From Candidatus Nitrososphaera evergladensis SR1 (GTDB taxonomy: Archaea; Thermoproteota; Nitrososphaeria; Nitrososphaerales; Nitrososphaeraceae): a DNA stretch of 64,000 nucleotides. This document shows positions 1 to 7,710 of this stretch, piece after piece; the stretch's first letter is position 1, and each line of letters starts with the position of its first letter. The position numbers and the translations under genes were made by a program. The stretch lies in the NCBI RefSeq assembly GCF_000730285.1, contig NZ_CP007174.1, positions 620,001 through 684,000 on the forward strand, written 5' to 3'. The notes under the pieces were generated by a model. It was not told the DNA's origin. It searched no databases and saw only the letters and a program-made list of their open reading frames with translations.

Positions 1-5
1 GAAAA

Positions 6-893
6 ATGTCCACAACACAAGTAGTCCAACGCAAGAGTTATCCAAAGAAAAAGCGTGTCATGTACCAGGAGCTTCAAGAGCTGCCCAAGTCTTACAACGT
101 GATAGCGTTGTCAAAGATGAACAAGGTACGTGCGTCGCAGCTGATGCTCATCCGCAAAAAGTTCCGAAACGACATCAAGATAAGGATAATCAAGAACAAG
201 GTTGCCCAACGAGCCTTTGAAAAAGTTCAAGGCGTAGCGGGCCTTGAGAACCTGAGCAAAGAGCTTGAAGGCCAGTGCGCGCTCATGTTTACAAACATCA
301 GCCCGTTCAAGCTCAACCTAGCATTTTCGCAGAACAAGATCTTCCTTCCTGCCAAGGGAGGCGACATTGCCACAAAAGAGATAGTGGTCCCAGCCGGCAA
401 CACTGGGATCGCGCCAGGTCCCGTTCTGTCAGAGTTCAAGGTTGCAAACGTCCAGACAAAGATAGACCAAGGCACCATCTGGGTGAACAAGGACACCGTA
501 GTTGCCAAGCCTGGTGATGTCATTTCACAGCAGCTCGCCTCGCTTTTGAGCAAGCTCAACATCAAGCCTATAGAGGCAGGAATAACTGTCAACTTTGCAA
601 TAGCTGAGGGACTGCTGTTCAAGGAAGCTGATCTGCGCATCAACCTCGCTGAATACAAGGATGAGCTCGTCAGGTCATTCCAGCAGGCGCTGGCGCTTGC
701 GACAGAGGCCGGCTACATGACGCCAGAGACGGTCAAGCCGCTCCTGGTCAAGGCACAGCAGCACGCAAGGTCACTTGCAGCCGAGTCGGGCTACCTCACC
801 AAGGACACTGCAGACATTGTGCTCCCAAGGGCACAGTCCAAGGCACAGGCAGTGGCAAGCGAGGCCAAGAAAAAGGGCTATACTGCGCAATAA
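6..893 (+). CDS. rpl10: Large ribosomal subunit protein L10 (uL10, archaeal P0)
   Basis: Base protein of the ribosomal stalk: it binds 23S rRNA with its N-terminal domain and L12 dimers with its C-terminal helices. The 295-residue length fits archaeal P0. The N-terminal part (about 1-110) carries the family pattern, including the RKKFRNDIKIRIIKNK stretch followed by the globular domain. The C-terminal 80 residues are Ala/Lys-rich helices, as expected for the L12-binding spine. They lack the acidic tail that many archaeal P0 proteins share with L12. The ATG lies five bases from the window edge, so an upstream operon partner cannot be seen. L12 is not directly downstream but sits 1 kb away on the opposite strand. 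Assignment is from family recognition. Confidence 0.95.
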   Translation: MSTTQVVQRKSYPKKKRVMYQELQELPKSYNVIALSKMNKVRASQLMLIRKKFRNDIKIRIIKNKVAQRAFEKVQGVAGLENLSKELEGQCALMFTNISPFKLNLAFSQNKIFLPAKGGDIATKEIVVPAGNTGIAPGPVLSEFKVANVQTKIDQGTIWVNKDTVVAKPGDVISQQLASLLSKLNIKPIEAGITVNFAIAEGLLFKEADLRINLAEYKDELVRSFQQALALATEAGYMTPETVKPLLVKAQQHARSLAAESGYLTKDTADIVLPRAQSKAQAVASEAKKKGYTAQ

Positions 894-1141
894 CAGTACT
901 TCCGGGCCGGTTTTTGCGCCCGCCAATTTCTTTATCTTTTTGCTATCGTTATTTGATAATTTCTACATCGTAATTGTTGCAATAGATATTTTGTGCAAAA
1001 AGCTCGCTAAAAATGTATTATCATTAATACCAAGCGGGTTATAGGGGTAGTAATGCCCTGCTACAGGGCATAGGTGCATTAGATCTGGACAAAACGGCTT
1101 TTACCAATGGATTTGAGCCGCGCAGGCGCACTACATGGTAA

Positions 1142-1510
1142 ATGTCGTTACACAGACTTGGTGGTGATGGAAATATGTCAAGATCGTTTCGATATGACTT
1201 GGAACCGGCGTACGAGCCAATGCTGACTCCAATGGAAAGGCTCCTTGAGCAAAAGGTGAGCATCCTCTGCGTTGCAGAAGGTATCAGCCGCGTAGAAATG
1301 TCGCCGATACAGAGGCTGTTTCTTACACACTATCGCTGTTCAACGTGCAAGCTATTGCCGCTGTATCGGCTGGACCTGTCGCACATAAAGAGGGCGCGCT
1401 GCGGCAGATGCGGGCACCTGGTCTCCTTTACGAGCGCAGGCAAGTACGGCAAGATGCGCAAAAAGCTTGCCTTGATGCTGTGGCAGGCAAGGTGCGAGGG
1501 GGGCATATAG
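1142..1510 (+). CDS. Small zinc-ribbon protein of unknown function
   Basis: A 122-residue basic protein I do not recognise. Residues about 66-90 hold two CxxC pairs (CSTC, then CGRC about 20 residues later), a typical zinc-ribbon arrangement, followed by a basic C-terminus. ATG at 1142 gives the full frame; an internal ATG at 1175 (MSRSFRYDL) is an alternative start. The next small ORF begins 6 bp after the stop, so the two are probably co-transcribed. The position between the L10 and L12 genes hints at a nucleic-acid or translation-linked role, but that is inference only. Confidence 0.6.
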   Translation: MSLHRLGGDGNMSRSFRYDLEPAYEPMLTPMERLLEQKVSILCVAEGISRVEMSPIQRLFLTHYRCSTCKLLPLYRLDLSHIKRARCGRCGHLVSFTSAGKYGKMRKKLALMLWQARCEGGI

Positions 1511-1516
1511 ACAAAG

Positions 1517-1747
1517 ATGTTTGCCAGCAGTGTTGACGCGCTGCTGTATGCTATTAGGAATGGACGCGGCATAACAGACGTGCAGGCAAATCTTGGATAC
1601 TTGAGGAACGGGATCAAGCGCTGCTGCGTTCAGGTAGTGTGCAAGGACGGCGCCGAGTTTCACATAGAGGCATACGGTGAAGAGGCAGACGCCTTGTTCC
1701 ATGAAGCAAAAAAGCACAGAAAAAGAGAGTACCTTGCATTGGCATAG
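1517..1747 (+). CDS. Hypothetical 76-residue protein
   Basis: Short soluble protein with no family I recognise. It has a helical N-terminal segment, a central Cys-Cys pair (KRCCVQVV) within a predicted beta-rich part, and a basic C-terminus (KKHRKREYLALA). It starts 6 bp after the stop of the zinc-ribbon gene and has the same codon character, so a two-gene operon is likely. No catalytic motif is visible. Confidence 0.5.
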   Translation: MFASSVDALLYAIRNGRGITDVQANLGYLRNGIKRCCVQVVCKDGAEFHIEAYGEEADALFHEAKKHRKREYLALA

Positions 1748-1824
1748 CGAGAGCTTTTTGCCTTGATGCGCAGAAGGGGGAGAGGGTAAGTAAATAGAAA
1801 TTGGGAATAGTTAGTAAAGAGCGA

Positions 1825-1858
1825 GAAAGTAAAAAGAGAGAGAGGAAAAGAAAGTATA
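1825..1858 (-). terminator. Pyrimidine-rich tract after rpl12
   Basis: Read on the minus strand, the bases just past the rpl12 stop form long C/T tracts with T-runs and no strong hairpin, as is usual for archaeal termination. Nothing else is seen between the convergent stops at 1747 and 1863. Confidence 0.35.
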
Positions 1859-1862
1859 TCTT

Positions 1863-2174
1863 TTAACCAAAGAGGGAAGACAGGCCTTCTAGGGCTTCTT
1901 CCTCTTTCTTTTCGTCCTTCTTTTCTTCCTTGGCCGGGGCCGCTCCGCCTGCTGGCGCAGCTGCTGCGCCGCCTGCCGGTGCCGCCGCTGCCACTGCGAC
2001 TGGCGCAGCCTTTAGCGCCTCTTCGATGTTTACCTCGGAGAGAGCCGCGACGAGGGCCTTGACCCTTACGTCATCTGGCGTTACGCCTGCAGCCTTGACA
2101 ACGCTCTTGACATTATCTTCAGTGATATTCTGCTTTAGCTTGTGGAGGAGCAGAGCAGCATATACGTATTCCAT
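1863..2174 (-). CDS. rpl12: Large ribosomal subunit protein L12 (P1, archaeal stalk protein)
   Basis: Acidic stalk protein that dimerises, binds the L10 spine and recruits translational GTPases. The 103 residues show the archaeal P1 plan: an N-terminal helical dimerisation domain ([13 protein letters not shown], about 1-60), a flexible Ala/Gly/Pro hinge (about 61-80), and a charged [12 protein letters not shown] tail ending in the GTPase-contacting LSSLFG motif. A TATA-like element lies upstream at about 2195-2205 (minus strand). The gene is on the strand opposite L10 with two small ORFs between them, so it is not in the usual L10-L12 operon. Function is certain from the family pattern. Confidence 0.95.
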   Translation of the reverse strand: MEYVYAALLLHKLKQNITEDNVKSVVKAAGVTPDDVRVKALVAALSEVNIEEALKAAPVAVAAAAPAGGAAAAPAGGAAPAKEEKKDEKKEEEALEGLSSLFG

Positions 2175-2760
2175 TGCAAAAAATGTCCGTCCTGCACCAT
2201 ATTTGAACTTAACGCAAGCAACAGCTCGCTATCATACTGAATGGAGTCGACGCATCCGATCTGTCGCGACAGGACCTTCTCATCGCCTCATTGAGTATGT
2301 GCATTCGCGGGCGCGTGCATGCACCTACTTCCCGTTCATATGGAGCTACTACGCAAAAACTATCTCTCGCTCCTAGCTTTTGCTATCAAGCAAGGATCCT
2401 TAGACATCTGTATTTTGTAGAAACAAGAAGGTACTCTGGGACATACGCGGAAGCGTGTGTGTGTGGGTATTCATTAATTTTTGCTATCCTGCGACTGTAA
2501 ATGAGTTCAGGTTATCTCGACCTGATGGCTATTATGAAAGCAGTCTATCGAAATAGTGAACTATGCCCTGCATCCTACCCTACTAATGAATGCAGTTCTG
2601 CTTGTGAATTTGATAATTAGTTTATGGGTTCTATCTCTACACCTTACCCGGAAAATTTCAGGACCGCCTTTCACAAGATGGAAAGCGGATCGCTTGTGGA
2701 TAGATCTATCCAGCGAGTACCTTAACTCACATGCTTTTGAGAATATCAGACGACTGATAT
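2175..2760. other. 586-bp gene-free region between divergent genes
   Basis: I see no convincing coding frame or tRNA here. It should hold the rpl12 promoter (minus strand, near 2195-2205) and that of the secreted protein at 2761. A perfect 6-bp inverted repeat with a 7-base loop (TCAGGT/ACCTGA) lies at 2507-2525, and another abuts the start codon at 2761. The base composition is lower in GC than the flanking genes. Confidence 0.5.
2743..2760 (+). promoter_or_regulatory. Perfect inverted repeat abutting a start codon
   Basis: ATATCAG-acga-CTGATAT (7-bp arms, 4-base loop) ends at the base before the ATG at 2761. If transcribed it would form a hairpin directly before the start; as DNA it could be an operator. 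No transcript data are available to choose. Confidence 0.45.
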
Positions 2761-3411
2761 ATGTCTGAAACCAGAATGTATGCTGCTCAGGCCGTAGTTG
2801 TCGGCCTAGCAATCATAGCTGCGATGGCGGTAATGCCGGGTTTTGTAGCAACAAACAATGCCGTAGCGCAGTCAGGAAACGAAACGAGTACGACAACAGG
2901 TAACGAGACGTCTACCACAACGAATCCCTCCACGACGCCATCAACGCCGGGAAACAACGAGACTTCGACGACCGGAGCATCAATTACTTTGACACCCGCC
3001 TCTGGTGCCCCAGGTAGCAACGTAACAATCGCCGGAACCGGATTTTTACCCGGACAGACGTTCAAATTTACATTTGATGACGGGTACCTGCTGTCCGGCA
3101 ATATGATACAGGACACCTTTGGCAACTTCAACACCACAGTGCTCGTGCCTGCTAATACAACAAGCGGAGATCATCAGGTAGCGGTGGCTGGCAGTGCGGG
3201 AGAAAATGCAACTGCAACGTTTAGCGTTGGCGAAGGAGCAAGAGAAGGGTCAGCAGGCAATGCAACTTCTACAGGTAACTCGACAACAACAATGACGACA
3301 CCCTCTGGAGGCAACGAAACTGCTGTTCCTAGCGAGACAGGTAATTCGACAACAATTGCGCCGCCTTCGTCCGGCAACACAACGACGCCTCTAATGCCAG
3401 AATCGCCCTAA
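2761..3411 (+). CDS. Secreted Thr/Ser-rich protein with an Ig-like domain
   Basis: A 216-residue exported protein. Residues about 8-38 form a signal peptide or anchor (hydrophobic core ending near AVAQS). Then come a low-complexity Asn/Thr/Ser/Gly linker with many N-x-S/T sites, an Ig-like/IPT-type beta domain at about 76-155 (SITLTPASGAPGSNVTIAGTGF, then FDDGYLL and ATFSVGEG), and a second Thr-rich tail. The layout suggests a glycosylated cell-surface protein, which is inference. The start codon is immediately preceded by a perfect inverted repeat. Its ligand or enzyme partner cannot be told from context. Confidence 0.7.
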   Translation: MSETRMYAAQAVVVGLAIIAAMAVMPGFVATNNAVAQSGNETSTTTGNETSTTTNPSTTPSTPGNNETSTTGASITLTPASGAPGSNVTIAGTGFLPGQTFKFTFDDGYLLSGNMIQDTFGNFNTTVLVPANTTSGDHQVAVAGSAGENATATFSVGEGAREGSAGNATSTGNSTTTMTTPSGGNETAVPSETGNSTTIAPPSSGNTTTPLMPESP

Positions 3412-3626
3412 AAGGCGCAACAAGATTTCCTGCCAGAGGTAGGATAACTTTCTCCTTTTCTTTTTTTCATTTGGACTTTCTTCTAGGGACTATGTGTCCA
3501 AGGTCCTCTGATGAGTTTCTGTTGTTTTTGATAATGGTGAGGATGAAAGTAAAGCAGAAAAAGAAAATCTACTCAAATAAATATGGCGGCACCGATCGGT
3601 TATACTATCGTTGTTGATGTTGCAGT

Positions 3627-3989
3627 ATGAGGGCAATTGAGCGAGAAAGCCTCAAGCAAGCTATCATGGTTGCTATGGCTGACAAGGAAATGGTGAGGAT
3701 ACTGGATTCATGTACGCTACGCTCAAAGTCCGTTAGTGACGTAATCCGCGAGACTGGTATTTCTCATAGTACCGCCTATCGGAAAATCAAGTGGATGTTA
3801 GAGGAAGGCCTGCTTTTCACAGAGAAGATAGAGATAACGCCCGACGGGAAAAAGTTCAGCCTCTTTCGGAGCACGATAAAGTCGATAAATGCCAAATACG
3901 AGCATGGAAAACTGGATGTGGAGATAGAATACAACATTAACAGGCTAGAACGGACCGCGGAGAGGCTTTTTTCGCTTGAGGCCAGCTAG
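3627..3989 (+). CDS. Winged-helix transcriptional regulator
   Basis: A 120-residue DNA-binding protein. Residues about 18-75 fit a winged helix of ArsR-like type: the helix-turn-helix reads SVSDVIRETGISHSTAYRKIKWMLEEGLL, followed by a wing (TEKIEITPDGKKFSLFRS). The C-terminal third is charged and helical, a likely dimerisation segment. No metal-binding Cys cluster is visible, so the signal sensed is unknown. It stands alone between a secreted-protein gene and two convergent membrane-protein genes, so its targets cannot be inferred. Confidence 0.75.
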   Translation: MRAIERESLKQAIMVAMADKEMVRILDSCTLRSKSVSDVIRETGISHSTAYRKIKWMLEEGLLFTEKIEITPDGKKFSLFRSTIKSINAKYEHGKLDVEIEYNINRLERTAERLFSLEAS

Positions 3990-4013
3990 CTGATCTCCGT
4001 TTGTCTCTTGTTA

Positions 4014-4370
4014 TTATTCTTCCCCGTCATGCAGGCTGTCATCTTCTATCATTTTGCCACTTCGCCTTGAAAGGTAGAATCTTGTCCACAACATGGCGCT
4101 AAGCAACGCCATTGCCAGCACATGAATGTACATCCCAATTTCATGGTAATGGGAAAATAGTGGAATCCATCCACTCATCTGCTCTTGCATGAGATCTGCT
4201 ATCTCGCCAACTATCCATATGACAATGAAGAGAAATATCTGGAACTGAAAACCCTTGATGTCCTTTGCTCTCGCAGTTAGCCATCCGAATATTCCCAGCG
4301 CAACGACCAGAAGTATCAATGTGATATTGCCTGTAAAGATTGACACAAAAGCAGCAGTCTCTGTCGTCAT
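4014..4370 (-). CDS. Small membrane protein, second gene of a pair
   Basis: 118 residues with about three transmembrane segments (near 10-30, 38-58 and 75-98) and an acidic cytoplasmic tail (EDDSLHDGEE). Its ATG overlaps the end of the upstream membrane-protein gene by 4 bp, so the two are probably translationally coupled and may form one complex. I recognise no family; function unknown. Confidence 0.6.
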   Translation of the reverse strand: MTTETAAFVSIFTGNITLILLVVALGIFGWLTARAKDIKGFQFQIFLFIVIWIVGEIADLMQEQMSGWIPLFSHYHEIGMYIHVLAMALLSAMLWTRFYLSRRSGKMIEDDSLHDGEE

Positions 4371-4678
4371 ATTCCAGTCGATGTCCCTTTCTTGCGGGAA
4401 GTAGCAGAGGAGGAAGATGATAATGATGTTATGCCAATGTAAGTTATTCCAAACGCAATAAGCACAACAATTGAAGCCGGCTCGAAAAAGCCATCTGCCA
4501 TCGATTCCAATCCCTGCATCCTGACGACATGGTATATCCCATGAGAAAACAGGAAAGCCGTCAATGCAACTGTCATCTTTTGAATGTTCCCATTTAACTT
4601 CAAGCTAAGGTAGGCCGGTATAATGGCCGCAAAGAAGATCAGGATCGCACTAACAAGATCAAGCCAGCTTTCAACCAT
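4367..4678 (-). CDS. Small membrane protein, first gene of a pair
   Basis: About 103 residues with three predicted membrane segments (near 8-28, 38-55 and 70-90) and a Ser-rich tail. ATG at 4678 is preferred; a GTG at 4684 is two codons upstream. The 4-bp overlap with the following membrane-protein gene points to a coupled two-subunit membrane complex. Function is not recognisable from sequence. Confidence 0.6.
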   Translation of the reverse strand: MVESWLDLVSAILIFFAAIIPAYLSLKLNGNIQKMTVALTAFLFSHGIYHVVRMQGLESMADGFFEPASIVVLIAFGITYIGITSLSSSSSATSRKKGTSTGI

Positions 4679-4865
4679 TGTCACTTTTTACCCAGTCTCC
4701 CTTCATCTCTCCCTTTTTATCTCTCCCTCTTTTTCCTTCTTTCCTGTTCCCTTTTTTGCCTGTTGCTGTTATAATATTTGTAGCCTTGATACCAAAGTTG
4801 GTATTCAGCAGTGGGAATTGTATTCAGTCTATAAAAGTAGCATTTCTTGATAATTTGGCTTGCAT

Positions 4866-5420
4866 ATGGACGCAAGAAAGACCAAAATTATTGTTCCAAT
4901 TGTTATAGCAATAGCAATTGCGGGCACTGCGGTGGCTGTCTTGTCTTCTACTGGAGGCGCACAGCGCAACAATGTGTCAACACTAGCAACAAGCGGCTTG
5001 ACATCAAACAACTACAATACTGATTCTAGTGCAGCAGCAAGTACTAGCACTACTACTACTGCTACCGATGCCAAGCCAACCGCTGCTTCCACTGCTACTA
5101 GCTCTTCCATCAAAATGAGCGCAAAGGAAGAAGATGAAACATACCGATGGGTCACAAGCGACGGCGGCAGCAATCCTTCTCTAAAAATGTCTGCCAACAC
5201 AGACAATGTTGTACAGATTGACAACCCTACTGACGCCAAGCATGAGCTGGTCATAAACGACTCAAGTGGTAAGGAAGTTGGATCAAGCGGAGACATTGCA
5301 CCAAACGGCTCAGGTCAGCTTTCGTTCAAGCCCACCGCGGCTGGGACATTTGAGTACCATTGTGAGTACCATCCAGACACTATGAAGGGAACAATCGAAG
5401 TTAGTGGAAGTCCCTCCTAA
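4866..5420 (+). CDS. Secreted cupredoxin-like protein
   Basis: A lipoprotein-size exported protein, 184 residues from ATG 4866 (a TTG lies two codons upstream). An N-terminal hydrophobic segment (about 7-27) is followed by a Ser/Thr/Ala linker to about 75 and a cupredoxin-type beta domain at 80-180. Likely type-1 copper ligands are the His in DAKHELVI and the Cys, His and Met in the YHCEYHPDTMKG loop, the standard HxxxM-type order. Plastocyanin-like proteins carry electrons in thaumarchaeal respiration and ammonia oxidation, so that role is likely here but inferred. It stands alone; a T-rich stretch follows the stop. Confidence 0.85.
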   Translation: MDARKTKIIVPIVIAIAIAGTAVAVLSSTGGAQRNNVSTLATSGLTSNNYNTDSSAAASTSTTTTATDAKPTAASTATSSSIKMSAKEEDETYRWVTSDGGSNPSLKMSANTDNVVQIDNPTDAKHELVINDSSGKEVGSSGDIAPNGSGQLSFKPTAAGTFEYHCEYHPDTMKGTIEVSGSPS

Positions 5421-5445
5421 TTTTTTCTCTTTTTCTATTTCTTTA
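5421..5445 (+). terminator. T-rich terminator after the cupredoxin gene
   Basis: Runs of T interrupted by single C or A begin directly at the stop codon, the usual archaeal intrinsic termination signal. Confidence 0.4.
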
Positions 5446-5648
5446 AAGCAGGCGGGCACCCATAGTAAGAAAAGGGTACTAGCGCAGATGCCCTTCTCCG
5501 TCTCTGTTTTTCTTTCTTACCTGTGAAGGAGTATCTTGAGTACTGTGTTATTGCGTGGTTTTATGATAGTTTCGCCTAAATGGTTCGGGCGTAAAGATAG
5601 AGTTGCAGATTTTGATAACTGCTTGGCTCGCCAAAATAAATGATGTAG

Positions 5649-5760
5649 TGGACTGGGTGGGATTCGAACCCACGACCACCTACGTGTCCTCTGCCTGCAT
5701 GAGTATTAGAATATGCATGGCATGCAAGGCAGGTATTCTACCGGACTAAACTACCAGCCC
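5649..5760 (-). tRNA. tRNA-Ala (UGC) with a 38-nt intron
   Basis: Read on the minus strand, acceptor arms GGGCTGG/CCAGTCC, a GTTT/GAAT D-stem and a GTGGG-TTCGAAT-CCCAC T-arm are all present. The anticodon loop is C-T-TGC-A followed by the intron, so the anticodon is UGC (alanine). Removing 38 bases (5685-5722) between positions 37 and 38 gives a regular 74-nt tRNA with stem CCTGC/GTAGG (one G-U pair) and a 5-nt variable loop. The intron itself contains GCAGG, which could compete for the 5' anticodon strand in the precursor. CCA is not encoded. Confidence 0.93.
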
Positions 5761-5857
5761 ACAAAGATATAATGCCTGAAAACTGATAATTTAAGTGTAT
5801 TTTATTTTATTAATTCTCTGGCATCACTACATACGCATGAAGTTGTGTATAATGTTC

Positions 5858-6124
5858 TTAATCAAGACCCTGCAGATGGCCTTCTGCCTTCATCTTTTCT
5901 GCATGAGCAGAGATGTAGCGCCAGATGATGTCTGCCCTTTCAGACTGGAAGTCCCATGGCGCAACAAGAACAAGGTCGTTGTCACGGATCCACATCCTGC
6001 GCTTTATCTTGCCCCTAATACGGCATGTCCTCACCTTGCCGTCGGTGCACTTTACTATGATGTTGTCGCCGCCGACCAGCTTGATTACTCTGCCTAATAG
6101 CTCTCCCTGCTGAGGCATAACCAT
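5858..6124 (-). CDS. eif1a: Translation initiation factor aIF1A
   Basis: Small OB-fold factor that binds the 30S A site and promotes scanning and initiator-tRNA placement. The 88 residues from the first ATG cover the core: GELLGRVIKLVGGDNIIV, the RCRIRGKIKRRMWI-type strand region and DIIWRYISAHAEKM. The family normally has a short basic N-terminal tail. Here that tail (GKKKVLSESELKE) is encoded in frame upstream of the ATG, back to 6164, but the only candidate initiator is ATA at 6164-6166, directly after an in-frame TAA. The true start may therefore be non-standard. The tRNA-Ala gene lies downstream on the same strand. Confidence 0.93.
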   Translation of the reverse strand: MVMPQQGELLGRVIKLVGGDNIIVKCTDGKVRTCRIRGKIKRRMWIRDNDLVLVAPWDFQSERADIIWRYISAHAEKMKAEGHLQGLD

Positions 6125-6426
6125 CTCTTTTAGCTCTGATTCAGAAAGTACCTTTTTCTTGCCTATTTAAGATCCCAAGATATCTTCAAGATATGGGGTT
6201 AAAAGTGTACCGGTGGCCCGCTTTAGCATAGAATCCTGCTTTGAATATTGTCTTGGTTCTTTTCCAACCGCGCCTTCGCTTGCCTTCCTTTCTTTATTTT
6301 GATAAACTTTGCCGCCACTCTAAACGTATGCAACATGGGAGCAATATATCCTGCTTCTCTTCTGTCACTTTGTGCGCTATCATGATGTAGCCACGATTAA
6401 ATAACGCTCCCAGTTTTGAAAGAAAC
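6125..6426. other. Gap upstream of aIF1A and tRNA-Ile
   Basis: The first 42 bases (6125-6166) encode the apparent N-terminal tail of aIF1A. A partial inverted repeat around AAGATATCTTCAAGATAT lies near 6177-6194. The rest shows no coding frame; the stretch before 6427 should contain the tRNA-Ile promoter. Confidence 0.4.
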
Positions 6427-6500
6427 GGGCCGTTAGCTCAGCTTGGTGGAGCGTTCGACTGATAATCGAAAGGTCGAGGGTTCAAATCCCTTACGGCCCA
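6427..6500 (+). tRNA. tRNA-Ile (GAU)
   Basis: A complete 74-nt cloverleaf without intron: acceptor arms GGGCCGT/ACGGCCC, D-arm GCTC/GAGC, anticodon arm TTCGA-CTGATAA-TCGAA with anticodon GAT, and T-arm GAGGG-TTCAAAT-CCCTT. The discriminator base is A and CCA is not encoded. Confidence 0.95.
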
Positions 6501-6778
6501 TTCTGATATAGAAGCTGGGTTAAACATATCCTGGACTCTTGCCAGTAAGAAAAGACAAAAGTGCAACAGAATTTTAGATCATGTTGAATAATGCTTGTAG
6601 GCGGAGATGTGTGTGTATATATCTCGTCATACAGTTAATCGAGAAAATACAATCGCAATTAATGTTAGAAATCATGCCAACAAAGAAAAATGAACCCGGA
6701 TATCAAAGCATGGTCCGTGCATGTTGTTGCAGGGGTTTGCAAAGTTTTGCACTGATATGCATTTTTTTGCAAAGAATG

Positions 6779-6809
6779 TTAATCATAAAGGTAAATCAGT
6801 TATGATTAA
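6779..6809 (+). promoter_or_regulatory. Perfect 10-bp inverted repeat upstream of amoC
   Basis: TTAATCATAA and TTATGATTAA are separated by 11 bases. A TATA-like stretch (about 6820-6835) follows roughly 15 bp downstream, the position of an archaeal operator. A second TATA-like run is at about 6893-6908, so the exact transcription start is unclear. The rest of the 467-bp gap between tRNA-Ile and amoC is AT-rich without a credible gene. Confidence 0.55.
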
Positions 6810-6967
6810 TTAATCAATAATATAATATTTATAATGAATGTACCGGAGGGAGCTGAATTTGTAGCATATTCTCGTAGCAAAAGATGTAAAATATGATATA
6901 TATATCTATAGTATTTACAACAGCATCTATTCAACCATTAATTTTCTTTAAATGTCGAGGTAACAAA

Positions 6968-7531
6968 ATGGCACAAATGCCCGCACTGATACCAAGAGAA
7001 GTCGAAATCCAGAGACTGAAGAAGATCTACATCATGGTGATATGCCTCGGGTCTATCGCCGCTTCGGTAGAAGTAGACAACTTCGTCGATGGCTCGCTGC
7101 ACCAGACTGCAATCAGAGACTCTGCATTCACGCCAGCACACTGGTGGCTGTACAGCCACTTCGTGGCTCTGCCAATAGGGTGGGGTATGGTGGCTATGTA
7201 TGACAGAAGAGTCCCGATACTCAGAGGGCCCAATAACTCGATGAACACGGGCCTAAAGATAACCATCATCGGCTATCTGGCGACCATGTTCACGATCGGC
7301 GTAAACGAGATGTGGCACTTCTGGTTCGTGGAGGAAATCTTCTCCGTTCCAAACCACTGGATGTTCAACATGGGTGTCGTAGTGGCATTCATGGGAGCCC
7401 TGGCCTATGTCGTCAGGGTGTACGCCAGACTGGTGGAACTGGGTGCAGAAACACCGGCAAGGAACCCGTATGTAGCAGAGATGTACAAGCTAGCGCTTGA
7501 AGGCAAGCTGTACAGCAGGTCGATACCGTAA
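6968..7531 (+). CDS. amoC: Ammonia monooxygenase subunit C (stand-alone copy)
   Basis: Membrane subunit of archaeal ammonia monooxygenase, which oxidises ammonia to hydroxylamine at the cell surface. The 187 residues from ATG 6968 (MAQMPALIPREVEIQRLKKI) match archaeal AmoC end to end, with about four membrane helices and conserved metal-binding-type residues (EVDNFVDGSLHQT, TPAHWWLYSHF, NEMWHFW). The frame is open 25 codons further upstream, but that extension is AT-rich and not AmoC-like. No amoA, amoB or amoX is nearby. Nitrososphaera genomes are known to carry extra isolated amoC copies; a stress or growth-phase role for this one is inference. Confidence 0.96.
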   Translation: MAQMPALIPREVEIQRLKKIYIMVICLGSIAASVEVDNFVDGSLHQTAIRDSAFTPAHWWLYSHFVALPIGWGMVAMYDRRVPILRGPNNSMNTGLKITIIGYLATMFTIGVNEMWHFWFVEEIFSVPNHWMFNMGVVVAFMGALAYVVRVYARLVELGAETPARNPYVAEMYKLALEGKLYSRSIP

Positions 7532-7710
7532 GAAGCGAGAGAAGGAAAGGACAAAAGAACTATACCGCGTGTATATACGTGTGAACGAACCGAGGCACTA
7601 TATGTGTGCATCTGCGCAGAGGTGAGGAGGAAGAACGGCAGAGGGATCATGCTGATTTCTCCTCCTCTTCCACTCTCCTTCCATTTTTTTCTAACAACAA
7701 AAAGCACGCG

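Noticed and set aside
3505-3560. C/D-box RNA candidate (CTGATGA near 3508)
   Set aside because: No matching D box (CTGA) at a suitable distance.
5649-5760. Reading the tRNA at this site as a long-variable-arm (Leu/Ser) tRNA
   Set aside because: The long arm appears only if the intron's GCAGG is taken as the anticodon stem. Using GTAGG gives a 38-nt intron and a normal 5-nt variable loop with a UGC anticodon.
6581-6805. 74-codon frame upstream of amoC
   Set aside because: AT-rich, Cys-scattered composition, no family pattern, and it runs through the palindrome; more likely untranslated upstream sequence.
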